Assembly (NCBI GenBank): GCA_012522075.1
Contig: JAAYLG010000109.1
Coordinates: forward strand, 1 to 48,517
Origin: Bacillota bacterium
Lineage (GTDB): Bacteria > Bacillota > Dethiobacteria > Dethiobacterales > Dethiobacteraceae
DNA: 48,517 nt
Direction: 5' to 3'
Position numbers and translations under genes: made by a program. Below, one piece after another: positions 1-9,838 of this stretch. Every line of letters starts with the position of its first letter. Within the stretch, counting starts at the first letter, position 1. Below the pieces are notes generated by a model, which saw nothing but the letters and a program-made list of their open reading frames with translations, was not told the origin of the DNA and ran no database searches.

Positions 1-173
1 AAGAAAAATTCAAGGCAATATTATCAGAGGTGCCAAAATATGGGTGGCAATAAAACTTGCAATTAACCTATGAAGTTTTGGCACGGGCAGAACATTGATA
101 ATGAAAGGGTAAATTGCTATAATTAAATATTAGTATGTTATAAGAGTAAATATAAGACTAAGGAGAGCAGTAA

Positions 174-1442
174 ATGAAGACTACAGCCATTGCACTATTT
201 CTATTAACATATGTACTGCTTTTAATTTTCCCGAAAATCCGTGCCTACATTGCCCTGCTTTCAGCCCTGGCCTTTGTCCTGCTGGGGATCATGCCCGTAA
301 CAAAAGTTTTTAGTTCCGTGGACTGGAATGTTATTATGATGATTGCCGGTACCATGGGGATTGTATCTTTATTCATCGAATCAAAAATGCCCTCCCTGTT
401 GGCGGACTTGATTATTGAAAAAACACCTAACGTTAAGTGGGCAATAGTTTCCCTGTCCCTTTTTGCCGGTTTTATTTCCGCCTTTGTAGACAATGTGGCC
501 ACGGTCTTGATGGTTGCTCCTGTAGCCGTCACCATTGCTAAAAAACTCAAAATCTCTCCCGTCAACAGTATCATAGCCATCTCCGTGGCTTCCAATCTCC
601 AGGGAGCGGCTACCTTGGTCGGGGACACAACTTCCATTCTGCTTGGCGGACATGCCGGCATGAACTTCCTGGACTTTTTTGTTTTTCAGGGGAAACCCGG
701 CATGTTTTGGGTTGTGCAGGCCGGCGCAGTGGCTTCAACTTTTGTTTTACTGTATCTTTTTCGCAAAGAGAACCTCCCGGTTCAATCTCTGGGGAGAACG
801 GAAGTTACCGACTACTTCCCGTCCGTTCTGCTTGCCGGTATGGTTCTCCTATTGATTCTCGCCTCATTTTTGGGCAACATGCCAAAAACAATCAACGGTA
901 TTATCTGTATTTCTTTGTTTGTTATCGGTTTGATCAGGAATTATCTCATCCGGAAAGACGGAAAGCTGATTCTTAATGCCCTGAAAGAAATTGATTACTT
1001 TACCATTTTACTTTTGGCGGGGCTTTTTGTTGTGATAGGCAGCATTACTGAAGCGGGCGTGGTAGAAGACATCAGCAAACTATTTGTCAAGGTGAGCAAG
1101 GATAATGTTTTTGTGATTTATACCCTGGTTGTCTGGGCTTCCGTCCTGCTTTCCGCTTTTATTGACAATATACCGTATGTGGCCACCATGCTGCCCGTTA
1201 TGGCCGGGACTGCCAGGATTATTGGCATTGACCCCACACTATTATATTTTGGTTTACTAACAGGCGCAACTCTGGGCGGGAATCTAACTCCCATCGGTGC
1301 CTCCGCCAATATTACAGGTCTGGGAATCCTGCGCAAGGAAGGTTATGAAGTAAGCGTTGCGGAATTTATGAAAATAGGCATTCCCTTTACGCTTGCCGCC
1401 GTTCTTACCGGGTACGTGCTCGTCTGGCTGCTCTGGGCATAA
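174..1442 (+). CDS. ArsB/NhaD/SLC13-like ion transporter (12-TM permease)
   Basis: 422 aa hydrophobic ORF with motifs typical of the ion transporter superfamily (SAFVDNVATVLMVAP, SAFIDNIPYVATMLPV, GATLGGNLTPIGASANI). Confidence 0.88.
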   Translation: MKTTAIALFLLTYVLLLIFPKIRAYIALLSALAFVLLGIMPVTKVFSSVDWNVIMMIAGTMGIVSLFIESKMPSLLADLIIEKTPNVKWAIVSLSLFAGFISAFVDNVATVLMVAPVAVTIAKKLKISPVNSIIAISVASNLQGAATLVGDTTSILLGGHAGMNFLDFFVFQGKPGMFWVVQAGAVASTFVLLYLFRKENLPVQSLGRTEVTDYFPSVLLAGMVLLLILASFLGNMPKTINGIICISLFVIGLIRNYLIRKDGKLILNALKEIDYFTILLLAGLFVVIGSITEAGVVEDISKLFVKVSKDNVFVIYTLVVWASVLLSAFIDNIPYVATMLPVMAGTARIIGIDPTLLYFGLLTGATLGGNLTPIGASANITGLGILRKEGYEVSVAEFMKIGIPFTLAAVLTGYVLVWLLWA

Positions 1443-1588
1443 GCAAAGGAACAGCGTCTGCTTTACAACAGATGGATAAAAGAAGCACAGCATACGGATT
1501 AAATGTCCGCAGATGCAGTGCCTTTTTGCTTGGTCGTTCCCAATTGCCGGTACGGCAAAGGAGACATAAGCAGGCTGCTCCAAGACGG

Positions 1589-2251
1589 CTACCTGACATA
1601 GGGAATTTTGTCCTCTTCACCTTCATTGAGGGCGGTAATTAACTCCTGTGTTGTAAGCACCCGGCCAAAGAAACGCCTGATATTATTAAGTGTAGCCTGG
1701 TGTGCGGCCTCGTCAAAGGTACCGTTGGCATCACTGACAAAAACCACTTTATAGTCCCGCATGAAGGCGCTGCGGGCTGTACTTTCGCAGCAGACATTGG
1801 TTAAAGTGCCTGTAATAATAACAGTATCCACCACGCCCAAACCGCGCACGTTGTTTAACAGCAGTTCCAGATTTGTATTATAGAAGGCATCGTAGCGGTG
1901 TTTAACAATAATATGCTCCCCGGGCAAGGGGGTAATCTCTGCAATTATTTCGTAACCAAATGTGCCCGGCCGCAGGCCTTTTTCCAATAACAGGGGCTGG
2001 TAGCTGGCTTCTAAAGGTGAAATCTTGAATTCATCTTTTAGTTGTGCCTGTGTATAAATAACCGGAATGCCCAGTTTGCGGCATTCAGCGATAATTCTTT
2101 TGATATTGGGCACAATTTGCAATGCGTTATCATTGGCATATAAAGCGCCACCCGGTTTTAAAAAATCGTTTTGCATATCGATCACAAGCAGTGCACATCG
2201 TTTATGGTCAATTCGCCAAGGGATATAATTAGTCATGTTTTTCTTTTCCAT
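1589..2251 (-). CDS. Isochorismatase-family cysteine hydrolase
   Basis: ALLVIDMQNDFLKPGG and TNVCCESTARSAFMRDYKVVFVSDA motifs typical of the family. Confidence 0.9.
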   Translation of the reverse strand: MEKKNMTNYIPWRIDHKRCALLVIDMQNDFLKPGGALYANDNALQIVPNIKRIIAECRKLGIPVIYTQAQLKDEFKISPLEASYQPLLLEKGLRPGTFGYEIIAEITPLPGEHIIVKHRYDAFYNTNLELLLNNVRGLGVVDTVIITGTLTNVCCESTARSAFMRDYKVVFVSDANGTFDEAAHQATLNNIRRFFGRVLTTQELITALNEGEEDKIPYVR

Positions 2252-2465
2252 CTTTTCACCCCTTTTAGAGTTTTACAAAAAATAATCCCTGCATTCTGCT
2301 TGCAACGTTGCAGCCTGCGCCAGTTGGGGATTCAGTATCGTCGACATCCTTAACAAACTCCCCGTAAAGGAGTAACATGCTAGCTTGATTATATAGAAAA
2401 AAAATTCTTTAAGCAATCACTATACAAAAGTGCCGATTCGGAAAAGAATAAGTGACGCAGAAGAA

Positions 2466-2499
2466 AAAAAGAGGTGCCGGAAACAGCCGGCACCTCTTT
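2466..2499. terminator. Bidirectional intrinsic terminator
   Basis: AAAAGAGGTGCCGG-aaacag-CCGGCACCTCTTTT, perfect 14-bp inverted repeat flanked by A/T runs. Confidence 0.85.
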
Positions 2500-2612
2500 T
2501 CCAGTTATAAACAGCCCGTGGTGGATGTTAACTTTTTCAAGGTTGATCGATCCGGCAGGTGGAGAACAGGTCAACAGCGAATCAGCGTACAGGTGCAAGG
2601 AGATGGAAAAGC

Positions 2613-2885
2613 TTAAGAGTTCGCTTTCCATACGCGTTCGGCCTGGACATTTTTCCCCTCGGAGGTAAAGAGGTAGATTTCATAAGCATCTCCCTCTTCC
2701 GCATTTAGCAGTGAAACTACTTTTGGGTAGTCGGCTGCTTCAAAACGGGCGGCAATTCCACAGGAGGAGGAGATCAACCGGGGCACAGGAATCATTTTTA
2801 CCGGAATTGCTTTTGCTTGCAGCAATTTTTCAAAACGAAGTGCCTGGGAAACGGTATGGAAAGATGCAACATAATAAGTGGTCAA
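2613..2885 (-). CDS. DUF3343-type small protein (putative Se/S carrier-like)
   Basis: 90 aa, MTTYYVASFHTVSQALRFEKLLQAKAIPVKMIPVPRLISSSCGIA; SSCG motif; directly downstream of YedF/YedE genes. Confidence 0.75.
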   Translation of the reverse strand: MTTYYVASFHTVSQALRFEKLLQAKAIPVKMIPVPRLISSSCGIAARFEAADYPKVVSLLNAEEGDAYEIYLFTSEGKNVQAERVWKANS

Positions 2886-2887
2886 AT

Positions 2888-3112
2888 TTACACCTTCTTC
2901 GTGATGGTCAGCACAAATTCATCGTTATTTTCAGTTGTTTCACAGTTGTAACCCAGAGAACCGGAGAGGCGACGGATGTTTTCGGCAGAGACAAAGCTGT
3001 CACACAAAACGGTTAGCGGCTCGCCGGGGTTTGCTTCGATTGCTTTTTTTACCCTGATGACCGGTTCAGGACAGGATAAGCCGCGGACATCTACTTTAAG
3101 CTGTGTGCTCAT
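2888..3112 (-). CDS. yedF: TusA/YedF-like sulfurtransferase, selenium-metabolism type
   Basis: MSTQLKVDVRGLSCPEPVIRVKKAIE: canonical TusA-fold SCPEPV motif. Start trimmed to the internal Met at 3112. Confidence 0.85.
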   Translation of the reverse strand: MSTQLKVDVRGLSCPEPVIRVKKAIEANPGEPLTVLCDSFVSAENIRRLSGSLGYNCETTENNDEFVLTITKKV

Positions 3113-4184
3113 GTGTTGCGCCTCCTTTTTGCTTGACAGAGATATTGCTCTTCGTAAAAGCAAAGCCGACAACCAGCAGAAAAGCGGCTGCAATCAGGAC
3201 GCCTGCTTGTCCGGCCGGGGTGACGCCGTTGGCGCTGGCGGCAAGACCGAAATTATGGGAAACTGCCGCCCCCGCCAAAAGACCTAGCACGGTAAATGCC
3301 GCATCGGTGTCGCCTTCGCCGGAGAGGACCAGCTGGCGCAACGGGCAGCCGCCCAGACGAGTTGCCCCCAGACCTACTACAGCCAGGCCGATGAAATTCC
3401 AGACACCGTCTGTGTGGGCAACGGGCTGATCCACAAAACCAAGTTTAAAGTAACCGAAAGCCAGGTTCATAATGAGCGCAGCGGCAATGATGCCAATAGT
3501 ACCGAAAAGCAGGTGCGGGTCTTTGATTAAAAGCAGATCGCGGAAGCATCCAACCTGGCACAAGCGTGTCCGCTGCACCGCAAAACCGATCAGCAGGCCG
3601 GCAAACAGTGAAATTAGAATTGGTGCCCTTGCTGCTGCCGGGCCGCTTTCACTGAAGAAAATAAAAGCAGGGGCTGACATTACCAGAATTAATAATACCA
3701 AAGCCAATACCGGCATGGCAAACCCGTTTGCCGCAGGCAGTCTGTGGCTGCGCCCCAGGGAAAAGCCTTTTTTCAGAAATTGCACGCCGATAAAAATGCC
3801 AAAAACAAAGCCAACAAGGCCTACCAGGGCATTCAGGTCGCCGGCGGCCAGGCGCAGCACCATGCGCAGCGGGCAGCCTAAAAAGGTTAAGGCGCCGATC
3901 ATAATCGCCATCCCGATAAAAAAGCGCATCAGCGGCGAAGAGCCGCCGCGGGTACGGAATTCACCCGTCAGTACTGCCGTCAGAAAAGCGCCGAGGATAA
4001 AGCCGCTAATTTCCGGGCGTATGTATCGTACCGGTTCCGCCCTGTGCAGGCCGAGCCCGCCGGCTATGTCACGGATAAAACAGGCGATACAGACTCCCAT
4101 GTTTGCCGGATTGCCGAAATAAACGAGCAGGACACCTAAAAATCCTACCAACAAACCGCTGAGAAGGATTTTTTTGCGGTCCAA
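3096..4184 (-). CDS. yedE: YedE-family putative selenium transporter (YeeE/YedE)
   Basis: Polytopic protein with repeated GCPLR(M/Q)(V/L) motifs and RTRLCQVGCFRD; overlaps yedF. Confidence 0.85.
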   Translation of the reverse strand: MDRKKILLSGLLVGFLGVLLVYFGNPANMGVCIACFIRDIAGGLGLHRAEPVRYIRPEISGFILGAFLTAVLTGEFRTRGGSSPLMRFFIGMAIMIGALTFLGCPLRMVLRLAAGDLNALVGLVGFVFGIFIGVQFLKKGFSLGRSHRLPAANGFAMPVLALVLLILVMSAPAFIFFSESGPAAARAPILISLFAGLLIGFAVQRTRLCQVGCFRDLLLIKDPHLLFGTIGIIAAALIMNLAFGYFKLGFVDQPVAHTDGVWNFIGLAVVGLGATRLGGCPLRQLVLSGEGDTDAAFTVLGLLAGAAVSHNFGLAASANGVTPAGQAGVLIAAAFLLVVGFAFTKSNISVKQKGGATHEHTA

Positions 4185-4385
4185 GTGTGCATCACTCCTT
4201 TTTTGGGTAGTGTGTGTTCGTGATAATTATACCTGTACCTTATTTCACGCAACAAATAGAGATTATCAATATGGGCGGGAAGGCACATAGAAAACAACGA
4301 TGCGGCAAACGCAAAGCTGAAGGGATAGGCTTTTTTGCTGCGTCTATATAAAGGAAAGACAAACGGCCGGAAAAGGGGGGAAGAG

Positions 4386-4937
4386 ATGAACTCCGAGGAT
4401 TTGCTCGTGAAACGCGCAGTTTCCGGGGACAAGGCCGCCTGTGAGCAATTGGTGAAAAAATATCAGGCCTATATTTTTGCCATCATTCTTAATCTCACAG
4501 GCGACAGTTGCAATGCGGAAACTATCGCCCAGGAAGTATTCCTGCAGATGTACATCTCTTTGCCCCAATACCGGTTTAAAGGTTTCAGGACATGGTTGGG
4601 CAGGATTGCCGTCCATAAGGCCATTGACTGGAAGAGAAAGCAGCAGAGAAGACAGGCGAAGGAGCGCCTGCTGGCGGACAGGGAACGGCTGGCGGTGCAG
4701 GTTGAATACGGTGGCGTGGAAGAGAAGCTCAACCGGCAGGAGGAGGCAAAAAGGATCAGGAATCTCTGCCGGAGGCTTCCGGAGAGTTACCAAAGAGTAA
4801 TTAAGAAGTATTACTTTGCAGGGAAAAGTTATCAGGAGATAGCCGGAGAGGAGGGCATAGCGGTAAAAACAGTGGAAACAAGGCTCTACAGGGCCCGGAA
4901 AAAATTGCAGGCATGGTGGAAGGAGGAACAGGGATGA
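4386..4937 (+). CDS. ECF-type sigma-70 family RNA polymerase sigma factor
   Basis: Region 2 (AQEVFLQMYISLPQYRFKGFRTWLGRIAVHKAIDWKRK) and region 4 (YQEIAGEEGIAVKTVETRLYRARKKL). ATG at 4386. Confidence 0.92.
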   Translation: MNSEDLLVKRAVSGDKAACEQLVKKYQAYIFAIILNLTGDSCNAETIAQEVFLQMYISLPQYRFKGFRTWLGRIAVHKAIDWKRKQQRRQAKERLLADRERLAVQVEYGGVEEKLNRQEEAKRIRNLCRRLPESYQRVIKKYYFAGKSYQEIAGEEGIAVKTVETRLYRARKKLQAWWKEEQG

Positions 4938-5413
4938 CGCATTACGTCCGGCAGGAATGGAAAGCATTTGCGGAAGGGCGGACTGATGAAAAAAAACGCT
5001 GCAAAATGGAAGAACACCTGCTGGCATGTGATGGATGCTTAAATGAGTATCTGACCTGTATTGCGCCTGAGCAGGAAAGCCTTTTCGGCAGCCGGATCAG
5101 CCCGCAGTTTACCGCACAGGTAATGCAAAAGATAAATGCTTATGCTGCGCAGAAGAAAAAAGAAAGCGCCAAAAAGCACCTGCTTTTTTACTATGCAGCT
5201 ACGGCCTGCCTCACACTTTGGCTAACTTCCGCCGGCATCTTCCGCCACCTGGCAGAAACAATACCGGAGATACCGGGGATAAAAGAAAACCGGTTGACTT
5301 TTCCCGCAACGCGGGAACAAAGACTTTTTAGATTCGGCTGGTCAGACAGGTTGATGGATAGTACTTTGCACCTTTTGGATGCAATAACACCTGACGAGGA
5401 GGTAAGAGAGTGA
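4934..5413 (+). CDS. Putative anti-sigma factor with N-terminal zinc-finger-like HxxxC..CDGC motif and one TM segment
   Basis: ATGA overlap with the sigma gene; EEHLLACDGCLNEYL motif followed by a hydrophobic segment. Confidence 0.75.
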   Translation: MTHYVRQEWKAFAEGRTDEKKRCKMEEHLLACDGCLNEYLTCIAPEQESLFGSRISPQFTAQVMQKINAYAAQKKKESAKKHLLFYYAATACLTLWLTSAGIFRHLAETIPEIPGIKENRLTFPATREQRLFRFGWSDRLMDSTLHLLDAITPDEEVRE

Positions 5414-6216
5414 ATAAGAAAAGCAAGTTTATCGTCTTTGTCCTCTCGTTTTTACCGGGGTTGAGCCATATTTACCTTGGCTTTTTTCGCAGGGGGTACA
5501 TCTTCCTGGGAGCCACGGCGGGAGTTGTTTTATTGACTCTGGGGCTTGCCAGTGTGCTTTACGGTAATGATGTTTTTATTGTGCTGCTTGGTTTGCCTGT
5601 CCTGTGGTTTATTGCCCTGGTAGACAGCATGACATTGACGGAAATAATCAACAGGAGCCAAGGACCGGAGACAGCCGGCATTGTTGCAGAACCGGGCGGC
5701 AGCATTGCCGGAATTCTGGATAAGCAGAACAGGAAAATACTCACCTGCATCCTGTCCATTGTTCCGGGAGCGGGGCACATGTATTTAGGCTATATGAAGC
5801 TGGGGCTGGAGCTGATGACTCTGTTTTTCTTCTGCCTGTTCCTGGTAGACTGGCTGAGGATCGGATTCTTTATGTTTATTCTCCCGGTAATCTGGTTTTA
5901 CAGCATGTTTGACTCCCTGCACAAAACAGCGCAGGAGCCGGGGGAAGAAGCAGGCTTTTCCCTGTTTGCCCTCTGGGGGCAAAACGGAATCAGCCGGAGC
6001 GGCTCCAAACTCCTGGGATACGTGCTTGTTGGCCTGGGGCTGTTGCTGATCTTCGACAAAATAATTTCGCCGCTCATACCGTACGAAATAAAAAATTCTG
6101 TGCAGACAGGAATTGTTGCCATCCTGCTTATTGCAGGGGGAATCAAGACACTGACGGGCGGGAGTGGTTCCCGCGAGAGCGGGGAGGTGGCGGACAAATG
6201 CGCAGGTGGAGAGTAG
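5410..6216 (+). CDS. Multi-TM protein with two TM2-like repeats
   Basis: FLPGLSHIYLGFFRRG and IVPGAGHMYLGYMKLG internal repeat; translationally coupled to the anti-sigma gene. Confidence 0.7.
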   Translation: MNKKSKFIVFVLSFLPGLSHIYLGFFRRGYIFLGATAGVVLLTLGLASVLYGNDVFIVLLGLPVLWFIALVDSMTLTEIINRSQGPETAGIVAEPGGSIAGILDKQNRKILTCILSIVPGAGHMYLGYMKLGLELMTLFFFCLFLVDWLRIGFFMFILPVIWFYSMFDSLHKTAQEPGEEAGFSLFALWGQNGISRSGSKLLGYVLVGLGLLLIFDKIISPLIPYEIKNSVQTGIVAILLIAGGIKTLTGGSGSRESGEVADKCAGGE

Positions 6217-7040
6217 GAACACTGTCCCTGGGAGTCTTGTTGATTTCGCTGGGAGTCGTGCTGCTTGTTGCCCAGTTCAAACGGCAGTTCATCCTGCAGA
6301 CCCTGCTCACATGGTGGCCGGTGGTGCTTGTCCTGCTTGGCGGAGAAATACTGTTCTCTGTTTTTACGGCAAGGGAGCCGGAACCTAAAATCAAATACGA
6401 TCTCTTTAGCATCTTTTTTGTCGCCGTCATGCTTTTTTGCAGCATTGGCATGTACGCTCTGACCGCTACCGGCATGCTTGATAAAATTTGCCGGGCTGTG
6501 GACAGCAGCACCATGGCGGTGGATGTGCCGCCGCTGCGGACAACGGCCGATGAGAGAATAAAAAACATTGTCGTGTCAGCTCCTGCGGGCAGGCTGGAGA
6601 TTAAAAGAAGCAGCACATTGGAAGTGACCACTTTCGGGCAGGCTGTTGTCAATGCCACAGACAGGCAGGAGGCCGAAGCTTTGCTGGCGCAGCACCGGGT
6701 AGTCATGCGGCGGGAAGGGGACACTTTGTTTATCAAGTATCCTGCAACAGTATACCCGGGGGATTTCAAACCCTATATCCGGGAAATCAGCCATACCCTG
6801 CTTTTGCCTGCACACATTGCCGTGGAAATAAACGATTCCGGCAATTACTTTGACCTTGATATTGACGGCCAAGCCATTGGAGAGAACTGGCTGATCAAGG
6901 GCAGTGGCCGGATTAATATCATGGTCGCCGGGCTGCCGGACCTGGACATGAATGCTTATGTCGGGGATGTGCAGCAGTTGTGCGGCAGTGCAAACTGGCA
7001 GCCGGCAGAAATAAAAAATGAAACCGGCAATACAGTATAA
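6198..7040 (+). CDS. LiaF/DUF5668-like membrane protein with C-terminal beta-rich domain
   Basis: N-terminal TM hairpin (LGVLLISLGVVLLVAQF, WWPVVLVLLGGEILF) typical of LiaF/DUF5668 proteins, then an extracytoplasmic-like domain. Confidence 0.6.
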   Translation: MRRWRVGTLSLGVLLISLGVVLLVAQFKRQFILQTLLTWWPVVLVLLGGEILFSVFTAREPEPKIKYDLFSIFFVAVMLFCSIGMYALTATGMLDKICRAVDSSTMAVDVPPLRTTADERIKNIVVSAPAGRLEIKRSSTLEVTTFGQAVVNATDRQEAEALLAQHRVVMRREGDTLFIKYPATVYPGDFKPYIREISHTLLLPAHIAVEINDSGNYFDLDIDGQAIGENWLIKGSGRINIMVAGLPDLDMNAYVGDVQQLCGSANWQPAEIKNETGNTV

Positions 7041-7081
7041 AGTATAAAGGCACTATTCAGTGGGGAACGGGCAAAAACAAC

Positions 7082-7498
7082 TTAAAAATTATTCTTGAGA
7101 GCGGGGAAATCAAGGTGGATGAGATTTAACTGCTGTGCCACTTCGGGATATAATGTGAGAAACTTTTTGTTTGCCGCTTCCAGTTGCTTGTAGTATTCCG
7201 CGTAGGCAGGACTCAACCTTTTCATGGCCGGAATAAAGATGTCATAATAGCCGCTTGCCTGATGAAATTCTTTCAGCAGGATCTGGAGCTTGTAAGCAGG
7301 TGAGTTTTTATACTCATCAGACCGGCGGTATGCCAGGTACTGTTCCATGATATCCTTGTTTTCAGCAAAGAACTTTTCAGGGTCTGCGACAGCCTGTCTT
7401 GTATCCTCAATCATCTCCTCTATGTTTTCCGTATTGAAATTTTTGGTGCTTTCATCCAGAAAAGCTTGCAATTCCTCCGGGATTGCCAAAGGCGGCAC
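7082..7498 (-). CDS. Hypothetical protein
   Basis: 138 aa soluble helical ORF, low complexity absent; no family recognised. Confidence 0.5.
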   Translation of the reverse strand: MPPLAIPEELQAFLDESTKNFNTENIEEMIEDTRQAVADPEKFFAENKDIMEQYLAYRRSDEYKNSPAYKLQILLKEFHQASGYYDIFIPAMKRLSPAYAEYYKQLEAANKKFLTLYPEVAQQLNLIHLDFPALKNNF

Positions 7499-7601
7499 AA
7501 TTTGTTTTTTCTATATGTAGTATTAATAAGAACAATTGTAGCAACAGGTAAAATCTGATAAAAGGAAAGAAGGGAGCAATTTTTCCAGAAACGGGAAAGG
7601 G

Positions 7602-8378
7602 GTGTATACTGTGCAACTGACGGGCAAAGTGGCCCTGATTGTCGGATCCGGCAGCGGGATTGGCAAGGCGGCCGCCATCCTTCTGGCAAGTGAAGGCGCC
7701 GACGTGATGCTGGCTGACATTGACCCGGAAGGAGCCATGAAGGTAGCGGAAACAATCCGCCAAAACGGCGGCAGGGCGGCCATTGTGCAGGGGGATATGA
7801 CCAAGGAAGAAGATGCGGAGAAAATGGTACAAGCCGCTTTGGAACAGTTCGGGCAGGTTGACATACTGGTGAATGTGGCGGGTGGTTCCCAGGGTCGTTT
7901 TATCCGGGAGCGGCTGAGACCTTTTGCCGAATCGGTCAAAGAAGAATGGGACCGTATTATTGATGTCAATTTAACCGGTGCCCGCAACTGTACAAGAGCG
8001 GTCATCAACCACATGCTGGAGCGGGGCTCCGGCAAAATTATTAATATGTCTTCCATGGCGGGAGTAAGCGGGGTGGCAAATGCGGTGGATTATTCTGCGG
8101 CCAAGGCCGGCCTCATCGGTTTCACAAAGGCGCTGGCACAGGAAGTGGCTCCCTATGGCATCCAGGTGAACAGTATCAGCCCGGGCGGGGTATATACTGA
8201 GCGCCTGCAGGCTGTCATGGAGAGGCACAAGCGGGAAGGTTCCGGGCGTACATTCGATGTAAGCAAGTTGTCTACACCGGATGAAATTGCCCGCATTATC
8301 CTCTTTTTGGCTGCAGCTGACGTGAAAAATCTAAACGGCATTAATATTGAGGTCCACGGGGCAAGAAGGAACATGTAG
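7602..8378 (+). CDS. SDR family NAD(P)-dependent oxidoreductase
   Basis: GSGSGIGKAAA glycine-rich motif, NVAGG, and YSAAKAGLIGFTKALA catalytic motif. Confidence 0.92.
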   Translation: MYTVQLTGKVALIVGSGSGIGKAAAILLASEGADVMLADIDPEGAMKVAETIRQNGGRAAIVQGDMTKEEDAEKMVQAALEQFGQVDILVNVAGGSQGRFIRERLRPFAESVKEEWDRIIDVNLTGARNCTRAVINHMLERGSGKIINMSSMAGVSGVANAVDYSAAKAGLIGFTKALAQEVAPYGIQVNSISPGGVYTERLQAVMERHKREGSGRTFDVSKLSTPDEIARIILFLAAADVKNLNGINIEVHGARRNM

Positions 8379-8419
8379 CGACAGTTGTTATTAGGAAGCA
8401 ATATATGCCGATGAGGGAG

Positions 8420-8756
8420 GGATGCCCGTCCTTGTTTTGAGCCCGCGTGTTGTTGAACGCCCGGATGAGGAAAGTATCAGGCGTATAGGGGCGTCTGCGC
8501 CACCAAACGGGGTGCCGCCCCGGAAGAAATAGGAATGCTTGCCGTTTTCCTTGCCAGCCCTGCGGCATGGCAGCTTGCAGGTACTGCTATTCCTATTGAC
8601 GGCGGCCTACACGACCCGGCCGGCGGACCGGAACGGCGCAATGCCATGTGGGCAGCGTACAAAAATAGGAGGGCGGGTGGTTTGATGAAGAATAGATGGC
8701 CGGCATGGTGCGTTGGTTACAGGTTCCGGCGGCGGCTCGTGGTGAAAGTTTTGTAA
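8420..8756 (+). pseudogene. Degenerate C-terminal remnant of a second SDR oxidoreductase
   Basis: Frame A: MPVLVLSPRVVERPDEESIRRIGASAPP; then after a frame change, frame B: KRGAAPEEIGMLAVFLASPAAWQLAGTAIPIDGGLHD, the standard SDR C-terminus. Confidence 0.65.
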
Positions 8757-8816
8757 AGCTCAAATGCGCAAAATAAAAATCTAAATTCCACTAAACGAGA
8801 GTGAAAGGAGACCGGT

Positions 8817-9719
8817 ATGGAGCTGAAATACAAAAATCTTGTTAAGCGGTTGCACTTCCGGGAAAACATGGGCGGTACCCCCGCCAGGCTGAAAGTTTAT
8901 ATGGAAGCCGCCGACCTGAATGGCATTGAGGTAAACTTTGTGATTGGGGTGTATGATCTTCTGGGGTTGTGGGCGCCAAAACGCGGCTACAAAGACACTG
9001 TGGACAGGAATATTACTCCAAAGCCCCTGGCCCATGCCCACACTTTTCCGGAGCTGCTTTTCTTTTACGGCTATGGCGCAGACGGCCTGCACAACTTGGG
9101 AGCGAGAATTAATCTCTCGCTTGGGAAAGAATACGAGCAGCATGTAATTAGTGAGCCGGCCCTGGTTGTGGCACCGCCCAACCTGCCTCACTGTCCGGTG
9201 TACACGGAAGCATGTGAACGCCCCTATGCCCATATGCATATAGCTTTAAGTGCGGACCACGGTTTGGAGGGAGCGACAACAACGGTGGAGCAGGAGGGCA
9301 GCACTGACGGGTCAAAATATTCTTACTTGGTCAGGAGGTTTTCCCAGGCACAAAAACCGGACGGAGCTGAAGCCGGGTTTATCTTTACAGGTCAAGACCT
9401 GGAAGGGACACCGCTGACGGTAACCATGGGCATGTATAATCGGGAAGGAAGCTGGTTTCCAGGTAAAGGAGCCCTGGTTAATCCGTATCATAAACTGCTA
9501 ATCATTTTCGGCAACAATGCGGAAAACCCCAATGATTTGGGGGCGGAGATTTCAGTGTGTCTCGGGGAGGAAAAGGAGGAGCACATTTTAACGGAGGCTT
9601 CTGTCATTGTCGTGCCGCCGAACACGCCGCATATGCCGGTTGTTTGCCGTAAAATAAAGAGGCCGTATTATGCCCTGCAGGTTGAATTCAGTGCCCGGCC
9701 GGAGGGCACATGGTTGTAA
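8817..9719 (+). CDS. Two-domain cupin-like protein (tandem duplicated domain)
   Basis: Two homologous halves ending in VVAPPNLPHCPV and VVPPNTPHMPV, each preceded by NLGARINLSLGKEYEQH / DLGAEISVCLGEEKEEH. Confidence 0.7.
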   Translation: MELKYKNLVKRLHFRENMGGTPARLKVYMEAADLNGIEVNFVIGVYDLLGLWAPKRGYKDTVDRNITPKPLAHAHTFPELLFFYGYGADGLHNLGARINLSLGKEYEQHVISEPALVVAPPNLPHCPVYTEACERPYAHMHIALSADHGLEGATTTVEQEGSTDGSKYSYLVRRFSQAQKPDGAEAGFIFTGQDLEGTPLTVTMGMYNREGSWFPGKGALVNPYHKLLIIFGNNAENPNDLGAEISVCLGEEKEEHILTEASVIVVPPNTPHMPVVCRKIKRPYYALQVEFSARPEGTWL

Positions 9720-9727
9720 AAAAAAAC

Positions 9728-9753
9728 AAGGTGCTTTGCCAGCAAAGCACCTT
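9728..9753. terminator. Intrinsic terminator-like hairpin
   Basis: AAGGTGCTTTGC-ca-GCAAAGCACCTT followed by TGTT. Confidence 0.7.
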
Positions 9754-9838
9754 TGTTGCATTTCAAGAAAAGGAGTGTTTACTCTGACTGATTAGTCCCG
9801 GGTGAGCCGGCCGCAGACTGTACCGAGTAGAAAAGCCT

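Noticed and set aside
245-661. Numerous antisense ORFs such as 245..661 (-), 3472..4122 (+), 32705..33538 (-), 47089..48105 (-)
   Set aside because: They overlap well-supported genes on the opposite strand, have atypical composition and no recognisable domains.
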